NCBI GenBank assembly: GCA_025455865.1 | Contig: JALOLS010000009.1 | Location: 1 to 39,503, forward strand | DNA from: Thermoleophilia bacterium | GTDB lineage: Bacteria > Actinomycetota > Thermoleophilia > Miltoncostaeales > Miltoncostaeaceae | DNA length: 39,503 bases | Direction of reading: 5' to 3' | Shown here: piece by piece, positions 15,333-23,036 of the stretch | Numbering within the stretch: the first letter of the stretch is position 1 | How the letters are laid out: every line of letters starts with the position of its first letter | The notes under the pieces: model-generated | Database searches by the model: none | What the model was told of the DNA's origin: nothing | The model's input: only the letters and a program-made list of their open reading frames with translations | Program-made: the position numbers and the translations under genes

Positions 15333-15905
15333 CTCCGCGCGCGGGGTGGCGGCCGCGAGCACGGCCTCCACCGCGTCGGCCACCCGCGCGAAGTCCTCGT
15401 CGCCGAGCGCCGGCACCGCCCCGTCGGGGGTGACCCCCTCGGGGAGCGCCACCCAGCTCACGCAGCCGCCGTGCTCGGGCCCCACCGCGATCACCGGCGG
15501 CGGGATGACCCGGGACGCCCGAAGGACCAGGGCCCACAGCGGCTGGGTGCGCCGCCACCGGAGCCGCTCGGCGGCGTAGTCGTCGGACAGGATGTGGAAG
15601 GGCGCGAGGGCGGCCAGGGCGTCGGGGTCGCGGACCGGGTGCGCCGCGTGGACCTCACACCAGGCGTCCAGCCGCACCTGATCGGGCTCCTCGCGCCGGG
15701 CGAGCGGGGCGGCGAAGCGCTCCCGGGCCTCCAGCCGCACCAGGTCGGGGCGCTGGTGGAGGTGGGTGGGGAAGAGGAAGAACCGCTCGTGGGGCACCTC
15801 GAAGCGCTTCTCCCCGATGCCGCCCTTGCGCAGGACCACCGTCATGTCCCCGGCGAGCAGGGCGTCGATGACGACCGCCCACTCCTTGAGCGCGTGCTCC
15901 GGCAC
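15330..15905 (-). CDS. DUF1802 family protein
   Basis: 191 residues. The start HALKEWAVVIDALLAGDMTV followed by VLRKGGIGEKRFEVPHERFF is the recognisable DUF1802 signature, and LFPTHLHQRPD follows. The family has no settled function; it is found in actinobacteria, cyanobacteria and archaea. The protein is soluble. GTG 15905 is supported by TACGAT 7 bases upstream and by the conserved N-terminus starting there. It is divergent from mqnE across 103 bases holding both promoter signals. Confidence 0.88.
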   Translation of the reverse strand: MPEHALKEWAVVIDALLAGDMTVVLRKGGIGEKRFEVPHERFFLFPTHLHQRPDLVRLEARERFAAPLARREEPDQVRLDAWCEVHAAHPVRDPDALAALAPFHILSDDYAAERLRWRRTQPLWALVLRASRVIPPPVIAVGPEHGGCVSWVALPEGVTPDGAVPALGDEDFARVADAVEAVLAAATPRAE

Positions 15906-15912
15906 GGGCCTG

Positions 15913-15918
15913 ATCGTA
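15913..15918 (-). promoter_or_regulatory. Putative -10 element (TACGAT) of the DUF1802 gene
   Basis: On the minus strand TACGAT lies 7 bases before GTG 15905. Confidence 0.45.
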
Positions 15919-15995
15919 GCGGCCCCCCGGTGCCGGACGTCCCTGGCCCAGGGGCCGGGGCGCACCGATCGGCCGGGGGCGCCGGGGCCCGCTGC

Positions 15996-16001
15996 TAGCC
16001 T
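15996..16001 (+). promoter_or_regulatory. Putative -10 element (TAGCCT) of mqnE
   Basis: TAGCCT lies 7 bases before ATG 16009. CCGGAG falls in between and could serve as a short ribosome binding site only if the transcript began further upstream. Confidence 0.5.
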
Positions 16002-16008
16002 CCGGAGC

Positions 16009-17106
16009 ATGATCGACCGCATCCTCCAGGACGCCGCGGACGGCGTGCGCATCAGCCCCGAGCAGGCCGCCGCCCTCTACGCCGACGCCCCCCTCGCCGA
16101 CCTCGGCGCCGCCGCGGACCGCGTGACCCGACGCCGCTACGGCGACGAGGTCACCTACAACGTGAACGCGCACCTGAACCCCACCAACATCTGCGTGGTG
16201 GGCTGCGGGTTCTGCGCCTTCGCGGTGTGGACCGAGAAGGACGAGCGGGCCTACGCCTACTCCGTCGATCAGCTGGTCGACCGCGCCAGAGAGCTGTCGG
16301 ACCTCGGCATCACCGAGCTCCACATCGTGGGCGGGATGACCAAGGAGTACACCCTCGCCTACTACGAGGACCTCTTCCGCGAGCTCAAGGCGACGCTCCC
16401 GCACGTCGCGCTCACGGCCCTCACCGCGGTCGAGATCGACTTCGTGGCCCGCCTGGCCAAGGTCGACCACCGCGAGGCGCTCGCGCGGACCCTGGCCGCC
16501 GGCCACGACACCATGCCGGGCGGCGGCGCCGAGGTCTTCAGCCCGCGGGTGCGGGCCATCATCGCCGACCGCAAGGTCCCGGCCGAGACGTGGCTCGCCG
16601 TGCACCGGGAGGCCCACCGGCTCGGGATGCGCACCAACGCGACGCTCCTGTTCGGGCACTTCGAGACGCCCGAGGAGAAGGTCGAGCACATGGCGGCCCT
16701 GCGCGACCTGCAGGACGAGGCCGCCGCGCAGCCGGGCGGCTTCCAGGCCTTCATCCCCCTGCCCTTCCTGCCGGGCAACACCGAGTTCGCCTACCTGCCC
16801 GGGCCCTCGCGTGAGGAGAAGCTGCGCACGATCGCCGTGGCGCGGCTCTTCCTGGACAACTTCCCGCACATCAAGGGCCACTGGGTCATGCTGGGCGAGG
16901 AGGTCACCAGCGAGGCGCTCGCCTTCGGGCTCGACGACCTGTCGGGCACGCTGACCGAGGAGCGCATCGCCCACGCCACCACGGTGCAGACCCCGCTCGG
17001 GCTCACCCAGGACCGCATCGGCGACCTCATCCGCGCCGGCGGCCGCACCCCGGTGGAGCGCGACACGCTCTACCGCCCGGTCGACCGGGACGCGGTCACC
17101 GCCTGA
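16009..17106 (+). CDS. mqnE: Aminofutalosine synthase MqnE
   Basis: 365 residues. A radical SAM enzyme that joins SAM to 3-[(1-carboxyvinyl)oxy]benzoate to make aminofutalosine, the second step of the futalosine route to menaquinone. Seen: CVVGCGFC with the cluster ligands Cys62, Cys66 and Cys69, GGMTKEYTLAYYEDLF, the LTALTAVEIDF strand, a GGGAEVFSPRVR segment and FIPLPFLPGNTEF near the C-terminal side. These fit MqnE better than the related MqnC, CofG or CofH. Other mqn genes are not in the window. A DUF2203 gene follows directly on the same strand. Confidence 0.92.
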   Translation: MIDRILQDAADGVRISPEQAAALYADAPLADLGAAADRVTRRRYGDEVTYNVNAHLNPTNICVVGCGFCAFAVWTEKDERAYAYSVDQLVDRARELSDLGITELHIVGGMTKEYTLAYYEDLFRELKATLPHVALTALTAVEIDFVARLAKVDHREALARTLAAGHDTMPGGGAEVFSPRVRAIIADRKVPAETWLAVHREAHRLGMRTNATLLFGHFETPEEKVEHMAALRDLQDEAAAQPGGFQAFIPLPFLPGNTEFAYLPGPSREEKLRTIAVARLFLDNFPHIKGHWVMLGEEVTSEALAFGLDDLSGTLTEERIAHATTVQTPLGLTQDRIGDLIRAGGRTPVERDTLYRPVDRDAVTA

Positions 17107-17194
17107 CCCACCGGCGGGTGACCCCCGGGCGCAGGCCGAGGCGCTGATCGGCCCGCTGACCCGTGCCATCGACACGCTGCGGGAGGCCGGCGGC

Positions 17195-17491
17195 GTGCTC
17201 GGCGACGACGCGGCGATCGCGCACCTGGCCCGGCACGCGCCCCACAACGGCGGGGGGGCGGAGGCCCGGCGCATGGCCGAGGCGGCGCTCCGCTTCGGCC
17301 GGGCGCTGCGGCGCGTCCAGGAATGGGAGGTCGTGGTGCGCGACCTGGGCGCGGGGATCTGCGACTTCCCCGGCCGCGTCGACGGGCGCGACGTGTGGCT
17401 GTGCTGGCGCCACGGGGAGGACGCCGTGGCCTGGTGGCACGACCTGGACGCCGGCTTCGCCGGCCGCCGGCCGCTCCCCGACCCGGGGTAG
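17195..17491 (+). CDS. DUF2203 family protein, start uncertain or frameshifted
   Basis: The 98 residues from GTG 17195 contain the DUF2203 signature: VVRDLGAGICDFPGRVDGRD and then VWLCWRHGEDAVAWWHDLDA, ending FAGRRPL. Family members start with an extra helix, and a fitting helix (QAEALIGPLTRAIDTLREAG) is encoded just upstream in this frame from about 17132, but no ATG, GTG or TTG opens it. GTG 17118, right after mqnE, would reach that frame if one more C were present in the CCCCC run at 17122-17126. A base-call error, a genuine frameshift or a CTG start (17144) are the options. Function of the family unknown. Confidence 0.75.
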   Translation: MLGDDAAIAHLARHAPHNGGGAEARRMAEAALRFGRALRRVQEWEVVVRDLGAGICDFPGRVDGRDVWLCWRHGEDAVAWWHDLDAGFAGRRPLPDPG

Positions 17492-17497
17492 CCCGCC

Positions 17498-17872
17498 CTA
17501 CACGCCGCAGGGCTCGCGGGCGACGACCGCCTCCACCGCGTCCTCGGCGTCCCCGCGCACGATGCGGGTGACCCGGAAGCCGCGGGCGGCGAGCACCCGG
17601 GCGCACAGCTCGGCGGGCCGGGCGGCGCCGGCCACCGGGACCAGCGCCACCAGCCGCGCCTCCGGGCCCATGGCCGCCGCGAGCGCGTCGAGCAGCGGGT
17701 CGAGGCCCCCCGGGTCCGCGAGCGCGACGAGGTAGGCGTCGGCGCCGGGCGCCCACGCGCCGGAGGTGACCGACACCCCCGGGCAGGACGCCCGCACCCG
17801 CCGGGCGAGGCCCTCATCCGGCACGAGCACCCGTCGCTCGCGGTCCAGCCGGAGCGACACGATCAGGTCCAT
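17498..17872 (-). CDS. Small protein of unknown function at the end of the ABC operon
   Basis: 124 residues, soluble. The pattern of strands (LIVSLRL, VSVTSG, AYLVALAD, RLVALVPVAG, FRVTRIVRG) alternating with helices suggests a small alpha/beta domain; two cysteines lie near the C-terminal half. I recognise no family. The start ATG 17872 shares one base with the permease stop (TGATG), so it is the last cistron of the minus-strand operon and may serve the transporter. Confidence 0.7.
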   Translation of the reverse strand: MDLIVSLRLDRERRVLVPDEGLARRVRASCPGVSVTSGAWAPGADAYLVALADPGGLDPLLDALAAAMGPEARLVALVPVAGAARPAELCARVLAARGFRVTRIVRGDAEDAVEAVVAREPCGV

Positions 17873-18690
17873 CAGCCCAGCGGGCGCCTGCGCATCGCCG
17901 CGATCACGCCGACCGCGAGCAGCGCGCACCAGAACAGCGTCCAGAGCACCGTGCCGCCCGAGGCGGCCGGGATCTCGACCACCGACTGGTTGATCTCGAA
18001 CTGCGGGGCGGCCACCCCGGCCACGTCGCGCGCCTGCATCTGGCTGATCATCGGGCTGGTCACCTCGCGGGGGAACACCAGGTAGGTGAAGCGGATGACC
18101 GGCCGGGCCACGCTTCCCACCACCCCCTGGTCCGCCGCGGCCTGCAGGTTGACCAGCGCCTGGGCGGTGACGTGGACGATCAGGCCGACCACGGCCGAGA
18201 CCACGGGCCCGAGGGCGGTGCTCGCGAGCGCGGTGGCCAGGAAGACCAGGAGCAGGTTCTCGGCCATCGCCAGGCTGTGCACCGCGAGCGGACCGTCCAG
18301 CCCCCGCCCGATGGCGGCGCTCGCCACCTGCAGGGCCACCGCCCAGGCCGCGAGGGTGCCGAGCATGAGCGCCCCGCGGGCGGCCAGGCGTCCCGCGGTG
18401 ACCGCCTCGCGGGAGCCGCCGGCCCCGATCAGGAGGCCGTACCACCCGCCGTCGGCGTCGCGGTTGGCAAGGCCCGCGCCCAGGCCGAGCGCGGCGGCCA
18501 GGCCGCCGAGCAGGAGCACCGCGGACCCGCCGGCGCGGAACTCATCGGCCTGCTCCAGGCCCGACTCACCGGCGGCGAGCACCGCCACCAGCAGGATGGC
18601 CAGGAGCCCGAGCACGAGCAGGCCGAGCAGCCATCCGCGCCGCAGGCCGGCCTGGGCCTCCAGGCGGGCGATCGCGACCGTGTGGCTCAT
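17872..18690 (-). CDS. ABC-2-type transporter permease
   Basis: 272 residues with about six membrane segments: one near 21-43, then a series from about 63 to 190, and a last one near 245-265 before a basic RRRPLG tail. A longer loop (about 195-240) with FPREVTSPMISQMQ probably lies outside the membrane. It has no sequence signature precise enough to name a substrate; the layout resembles ABC-2 and CcmB-like exporters. It starts ATG 18690, overlapping the ATPase stop (ATGA), so the two form one transporter. Position downstream of a phosphomannomutase hints at a sugar-linked substrate, but that is inference. Confidence 0.82.
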   Translation of the reverse strand: MSHTVAIARLEAQAGLRRGWLLGLLVLGLLAILLVAVLAAGESGLEQADEFRAGGSAVLLLGGLAAALGLGAGLANRDADGGWYGLLIGAGGSREAVTAGRLAARGALMLGTLAAWAVALQVASAAIGRGLDGPLAVHSLAMAENLLLVFLATALASTALGPVVSAVVGLIVHVTAQALVNLQAAADQGVVGSVARPVIRFTYLVFPREVTSPMISQMQARDVAGVAAPQFEINQSVVEIPAASGGTVLWTLFWCALLAVGVIAAMRRRPLG

Positions 18691-19346
18691 GCCGACACCG
18701 CCTCGACCGGCGCGCCGTCGGCCAGCTCGAGCGTGCGCCCGAGCAGCGCCGGGAGGCCCCCGGGGTCGGCGCTCGCGGCCAGCACCGCCGCGCCGCGGGC
18801 CAGGGCGTCGCGCACCTCGCGCTCGGTCTCGGGGAACTCCCACGGGTCGTCGAGCACCAAGAGGTCGGGCGTCCCGGCGATCGCGCAGGCCAGGCACAGC
18901 CGCCGCACGTCCTCGATCTCCAGGCGCTCGACGCGGGCCGTGGGGTCGGTGAGCGCCGCCCGCCGCATCGCGTCCGCAGCCGCGGCGGCGGGGTCGTCCA
19001 GGCCCTTCAGGCGGCAGGCGAGGGTGGCCACCTCGCCGGCGCGGAGGCCCCGGGTGAACGGCCACCGCTGCGGGGCGTAGCCCACCCGGCGCATGGCCGC
19101 CTCGTCGCCGGGCCGCCGGTCGAACACCATCACCCGCGGGACGGGGGTCTCCACCAGCCCGAGCACCGCCCGCAGCACCGAGGTCTTGCCGGCGCCCGGC
19201 CCGCCGGTCAGCAGCAGGCCCTCGCCCGGGGCGAGCTCGAAGCCCACGCCGGACACCGCGGCCTGCGCGCCGCGCTGGTAGCGGACCTCCAGGTCGCGCA
19301 CCCGCACCACCGGTGCGGGTGCGCCATCGCCCGGTGCGGTGCTCAC
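18687..19346 (-). CDS. ABC transporter ATP-binding protein with degenerate motifs
   Basis: 219 residues. Walker A GGPGAGKTS (48-56) is intact, and a Q-loop-like APQRW (91-95) follows. The signature region, normally LSGGQ, reads LEIEDVRRL (142-150); Walker B ends VLDDP (164-168) with Asp where the catalytic Glu is expected, and the H-loop His is replaced in AASADP. It therefore resembles a poorly hydrolysing or partner-dependent ATPase; a homodimer of it would lack standard catalytic sites. GTG 19346 overlaps the phosphomannomutase stop by four bases and the stop overlaps the permease start. Confidence 0.85.
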   Translation of the reverse strand: MSTAPGDGAPAPVVRVRDLEVRYQRGAQAAVSGVGFELAPGEGLLLTGGPGAGKTSVLRAVLGLVETPVPRVMVFDRRPGDEAAMRRVGYAPQRWPFTRGLRAGEVATLACRLKGLDDPAAAAADAMRRAALTDPTARVERLEIEDVRRLCLACAIAGTPDLLVLDDPWEFPETEREVRDALARGAAVLAASADPGGLPALLGRTLELADGAPVEAVSA

Positions 19347-20695
19347 CCCTCGCGGATGACCGCGAGCACCTCGTCGCGGCGCCGGGCCATGTCGGCCTCG
19401 CTCACCAGCGACTCCAGGTTGAGGCGAAGGAGCGGCTCGGTGTTGGAGGGGCGGACGTTGAAGTGCCAGTCGTCGTAGCTCACCGAGAGGCCGTCGATCT
19501 CGGCCTGGCGGCCGTCGGCGTAGCGCTCGCGCAGCCGCCCGAGCGCCCCCGGCACGTCGGCCACGGTGGAGTTGATCTCGCCGGAGATGTGGTAGCGCTC
19601 GCGGTAGGCCGCGATCAGCTCGCTCATCGGCCGCCCGCGCTCGGCGAGCAGCTCGAGCACGAGCAGCGCCGGGATGAGCCCGGTGTCGGCGTAGGAGAAG
19701 TCGCGGAAGTAGTAGTGGCCGCTGACCTCGCCCGCGAAGAGCGCGTCGACCTCGCGCATCCGCCGCTTGATGAAGGCGTGCCCGACCCGGAACTCGTCCG
19801 GGGTGCCCCCCGCGGCGGTGACCGCGTCGCGCACGGCCCAGGACGCCCTGAGGTCGTAGACGATCGTCGACGGCCCCCGGCGGGCCAGCAGGTGCTCGGC
19901 CAGGAGCGCGGTCAGGAAGTCGCCGGGCACGAACTGCCCGGTCTCGTCGATGAAGAAGCACCGGTCGGCGTCGCCGTCCCAGGCGATCCCGAGGTCGGCC
20001 CGCTCCTCGACCACCTTGGCCTCGATGAACGCGCGGTTCTCCTCCAGGAGCGGGTTGGGCTCGTGGTTGGGGAACCGCCCGTCGGGCTCCAGGAAGCAGG
20101 GGACCGCGTCGATCCCGATGCGCTCGAGCACCGGCGGCAGGTACACGCCGGCCATCCCGTTCGCCGCGTCCAGCACCACCCTGAGCCCGCCGATCCGGGA
20201 GGTGTCGACCATCCCCAGGCAGGCGTCCACGAAGCGCCCGAGCAGGCCCGCGTCGGTGCTCCGGCCCCCGGGCACCGCGGCCGCGGGCAGGTCCGGCCCC
20301 ATCGCCAGGCGCCCGACCTCGCCGATCCCCGAGTCCCCCGCGAGCGGCAGCGCGCCCGCCAGCACCATCTTCGCCCCGGTGTACTGCGGGGGGTTGTGGC
20401 TCGCGGTGATCGCCGCCCCGGCGTCGTAGCCGCCCTCGGCCACGGCGAAGTAGACCATCTCGGTCGCGCACAGCCCCAGGAAGGTCACGTCGGCCCCGCC
20501 CGCCACCACCCCGTCCATGAAGGCCGCGGCCATCGAGGGGGAGGACAGGCGCACGTCGTGGCCCACGGCCACCCGCCGCGCCCCGGTCACCTCCACGAAC
20601 GCGCGCCCCACCCGTGCGGCGCCCTGCTCGTCGATCTCGCCCGGGTACAGGCCGCGGACGTCGTATGCCTTGAAGACCCCCGGGGTGAGCGTCAC
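19343..20695 (-). CDS. manB: Phosphomannomutase/phosphoglucomutase
   Basis: 450 residues, full length. Interconverts mannose (or glucose) 6-phosphate and 1-phosphate, supplying GDP-mannose or UDP-glucose precursors for glycans. Seen: the phosphoserine loop TASHNPPQY with Ser99, the metal loop DGDADR (240-245), the sugar-binding GEVSGHYYF loop, and the phosphate-binding RPSNTEPLLR near the C-terminus. GEVSGH fits the dual PMM/PGM type. The start is GTG 20695, overlapping the HIT gene stop (GTGA). Its stop overlaps the ABC ATPase start, so the mutase and the transporter are translated together. Confidence 0.94.
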   Translation of the reverse strand: MTLTPGVFKAYDVRGLYPGEIDEQGAARVGRAFVEVTGARRVAVGHDVRLSSPSMAAAFMDGVVAGGADVTFLGLCATEMVYFAVAEGGYDAGAAITASHNPPQYTGAKMVLAGALPLAGDSGIGEVGRLAMGPDLPAAAVPGGRSTDAGLLGRFVDACLGMVDTSRIGGLRVVLDAANGMAGVYLPPVLERIGIDAVPCFLEPDGRFPNHEPNPLLEENRAFIEAKVVEERADLGIAWDGDADRCFFIDETGQFVPGDFLTALLAEHLLARRGPSTIVYDLRASWAVRDAVTAAGGTPDEFRVGHAFIKRRMREVDALFAGEVSGHYYFRDFSYADTGLIPALLVLELLAERGRPMSELIAAYRERYHISGEINSTVADVPGALGRLRERYADGRQAEIDGLSVSYDDWHFNVRPSNTEPLLRLNLESLVSEADMARRRDEVLAVIREG

Positions 20696-21177
20696 GCGGC
20701 GAACCCCGCCTTGAGCAGCGCGTAGGTCTCGTCCAGATGCTGGGGCATGACCCGGGTGTCGCTCATCACCGGCATGAAGTTCGTGTCGCCGCTCCAGCGC
20801 GGGACCAGGTGCATGTGGATGTGGTCGGCGATCCCGGCGCCGGCGGCCCGGCCCTGGTTGACCCCGACGTTGAACCCGTGCGGGTGCATGGCGTCCTCCA
20901 GCACCTGCTGGGCGCGCTGGGCGAGCGTCATCATCTCGGTGAGCGTCGCGGCGTCCAGGGCCCGCAGGTGGTCGATGTGGGCGTAGGGGACGAGCATCAG
21001 GTGCCCGCTGTTGTAGGGGTACAGGTTCATGATCACGAACGCATGCTCGCCGCGGTGCAGGATGAGGGTGCGCGCGTCGTCCTGCTCCCTGGGGGCCCGG
21101 CAGAACACGCAGCGGGGGCCCTCGTAGCCGTCGCCGTGCTCGGACGACACATACGCCATGCGCCACGGGGCCCACAT
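20692..21177 (-). CDS. HIT-family nucleotide hydrolase/AP4A phosphorylase-like
   Basis: 161 residues. The histidine triad is HIHMH (119-123), with His121 the expected nucleotide-accepting residue and His100/His119 alongside. The N-terminus MWAPWRMAYV and CVFC (23-26) match the actinobacterial HIT group that includes the mycobacterial AP4A phosphorylase (Rv2613c in M. tuberculosis). It would split dinucleoside polyphosphates or nucleotide conjugates in the cytoplasm. The start ATG 21177 has GGGGGCG upstream and lies 17 bases after the corA stop, in the same operon. Confidence 0.92.
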   Translation of the reverse strand: MWAPWRMAYVSSEHGDGYEGPRCVFCRAPREQDDARTLILHRGEHAFVIMNLYPYNSGHLMLVPYAHIDHLRALDAATLTEMMTLAQRAQQVLEDAMHPHGFNVGVNQGRAAGAGIADHIHMHLVPRWSGDTNFMPVMSDTRVMPQHLDETYALLKAGFAA

Positions 21178-21194
21178 GATGTCGCCCCCGCCGC

Positions 21195-22199
21195 TCACAG
21201 CCAGCGCCGCTTCCGGACCCACCACAGCAGGCCGCCGGCGATCACGGCCATGATCAGCCCGAGGACGACGGGGGTGAACGCCCCGTGGTGGGCGAAGGGC
21301 AGGGCGTCGATGTTCTGCCCGTAGAAGCCGGTGATGAAGGTGAGCGGCAGGATGACCGCCGACATGATCGTCAGCAGCTTCAGCATGTCGTTCAGCCGGT
21401 GGGTGATGACCGACTCGTTGGTGGCCTCGAGCGCCTCGGCCACCTCCTTGTAGTTCTCCAGGCTGTCCCAGATGCGCTCGTTCTTGTCGACGATGTCGTC
21501 GAAGTAGATCTCGAGGTCCTGGGGCGCGTAGCGCTGGCTCGCCCGCTCCAGCATCCGCAGGGTGGGCCGCTGCGGCTTGATGATCTTGCGGTAGTTGATG
21601 ATCTCCTGCTTGACGTTCGAGATGTCGCGCACCACCTCGTCGCTCTTGCCCTCGAAGATCGCGTCCTCGATGGCGTCGAGCTTGAAGCCGATCTTGTCGA
21701 GGATCGGGAAGCAGTAGTCGAACATCGTGTCGACGATCTCGTACAGCAGGTACGCCGACCCGCGCGACATGAACCGCTCACGGGCGTCCTCGCGGGTCTG
21801 GCAGCGGGTCCACAGCGCGCTGATCGGCTTCAGCGGCTCGTTGGGCAGGGTGATGACGAGGTCCTCGGCCACGAACAGGTTCAGCTCCGCGGCCTGCAGG
21901 CGGCCGCTGCGCTTGTCGAACCGCGGGAAGTGGAGGACCACGAACAGGTAGTCGTCGTACTCGTCGATCTTCGCCCGCTGCCGCCGGCGCGAGAGCACGT
22001 CCTCGAGGTCCAGCGGGTGGAACTCGTGGTGCTCGGCCAGCCACGCGGTCTCGGCCTCGGTCGGCCCCTCGATGTTGAGCCAGGTGAGCCCGAACGCCTC
22101 CAGGCGCTGGACGTCCGGTCGAGGTCGCTCAGGAGCGGCGAGGACGGGCGGCGCGGTATCGCCCCCGCGCCCCCGGCGGATCTTGGGAAGGCTCGCCAT
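21195..22199 (-). CDS. corA: CorA-family divalent cation transporter with GQN in place of GMN
   Basis: 334 residues, full length. A long acidic cytoplasmic domain with extended helices (about 150-270) leads into two C-terminal membrane segments (about 273-293 and 310-328) and a basic tail. The selectivity loop after the first segment reads YGQNID (293-298): the near-universal Gly-Met-Asn is Gly-Gln-Asn here. CorA normally forms a pentamer carrying Mg2+ or Co2+; relatives with other loop residues carry Zn2+ out or differ in selectivity. Probably the first gene of the operon running to 17498. TAGACT at 22253-22258 would give it a leader of about 45 bases. Confidence 0.92.
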   Translation of the reverse strand: MASLPKIRRGRGGDTAPPVLAAPERPRPDVQRLEAFGLTWLNIEGPTEAETAWLAEHHEFHPLDLEDVLSRRRQRAKIDEYDDYLFVVLHFPRFDKRSGRLQAAELNLFVAEDLVITLPNEPLKPISALWTRCQTREDARERFMSRGSAYLLYEIVDTMFDYCFPILDKIGFKLDAIEDAIFEGKSDEVVRDISNVKQEIINYRKIIKPQRPTLRMLERASQRYAPQDLEIYFDDIVDKNERIWDSLENYKEVAEALEATNESVITHRLNDMLKLLTIMSAVILPLTFITGFYGQNIDALPFAHHGAFTPVVLGLIMAVIAGGLLWWVRKRRWL

Positions 22200-22252
22200 C
22201 GTCGGCGCGGGCCACCGGGTCGGGGTCGGGGAGGGGGCGGAGCATCGCGGTG

Positions 22253-22258
22253 AGTCTA
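22253..22258 (-). promoter_or_regulatory. Putative -10 element (TAGACT) of the corA operon
   Basis: On the minus strand TAGACT ends 53 bases before ATG 22199. This is one of the few promoter signals in the window that implies a real leader, which could hold magnesium-responsive control; I see no obvious structured element in it. Confidence 0.4.
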
Positions 22259-22280
22259 GCCCCCCGCGGCGCGCCCCCGC

Positions 22281-22964
22281 TCAGGCGATGAGGCCGCTGC
22301 GGTATGCGTACCGGGTGGCCTCGGTCCGGTTGGCCACCCCGAGCTTGCGGTAGATGTTCGACAGGTGGAACTTGACCGTCTGCTCGGTGACGTAGAGCCG
22401 TCCGGCGATCTCGAGGTTCGAGAGGCCCTCGGCGACCAGCCGCAGGATGGAGAGCTCCCGCTCCGTGAGGCCGGCCGGGGCCTGGGCGGGCGGGGCCGCG
22501 GCCCCGGGCACGGCCACCTCCGGCGCGCCGGTCCCCCGCGGGTGGAACACCGTGCCCTCGACCACCTGGCGGATCGTGGAGGGCAGGTCGAGCGGGTTGA
22601 TCGACTTGACCACGTAGCCGTGGGCGCCCTGGTGGAGGGCGCGCTCGATGTGCTCGGAGTCCTCGAACATCGAGAGGATGATGACCTTGATGTCCGGGTA
22701 GCCCCGGCGCAGCTCCGCCAGGGTGGACAGCCCGTCGCCCCGGGGCATCCGCAGGTCGAGGATGACCACGTCGGGCTTCACCCGGGGGACCAGGGCGAGC
22801 ATCTCCTCGCCGCTCATCGCCTCGCCGACCACCCGGATGTCGGGGGCGGTCTCGAGCGCCCGCTTGATGCCGTCGAGCATGAGCCGGTGGTCGTCCGCGA
22901 TGGCCACCCGAAGTGGGGGCCGCGTCACCGTGGCGATCCCGTCTGGCGCCGTGCTGTTCACCAT
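22281..22964 (-). CDS. NarL/LuxR-type response regulator
   Basis: 227 residues. The receiver domain has the acidic pair Asp24/Asp25, phospho-acceptor Asp70 in VVILDLRMP, Ser98 and Lys120. After a linker, the LuxR-type helix-turn-helix runs from LTERELSILRL (166-176) through LSNLEIAGRL to TVKFHLSNIYRKL (196-208). It should bind DNA as a dimer when phosphorylated. No kinase gene is adjacent; the NarL-type kinase at 26143 is 3 kb away and is a plausible partner. ATG 22964 is preceded at once by AGGGGG, with GATAGG just before it. Confidence 0.93.
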   Translation of the reverse strand: MVNSTAPDGIATVTRPPLRVAIADDHRLMLDGIKRALETAPDIRVVGEAMSGEEMLALVPRVKPDVVILDLRMPRGDGLSTLAELRRGYPDIKVIILSMFEDSEHIERALHQGAHGYVVKSINPLDLPSTIRQVVEGTVFHPRGTGAPEVAVPGAAAPPAQAPAGLTERELSILRLVAEGLSNLEIAGRLYVTEQTVKFHLSNIYRKLGVANRTEATRYAYRSGLIA

Positions 22965-23036
22965 CCCCCTATCGGCGCGCCCACCGGCCCGCTGAAACGG
23001 CGGCGGCGCGGCCCCGCGACGCGGCAACGATACCGG

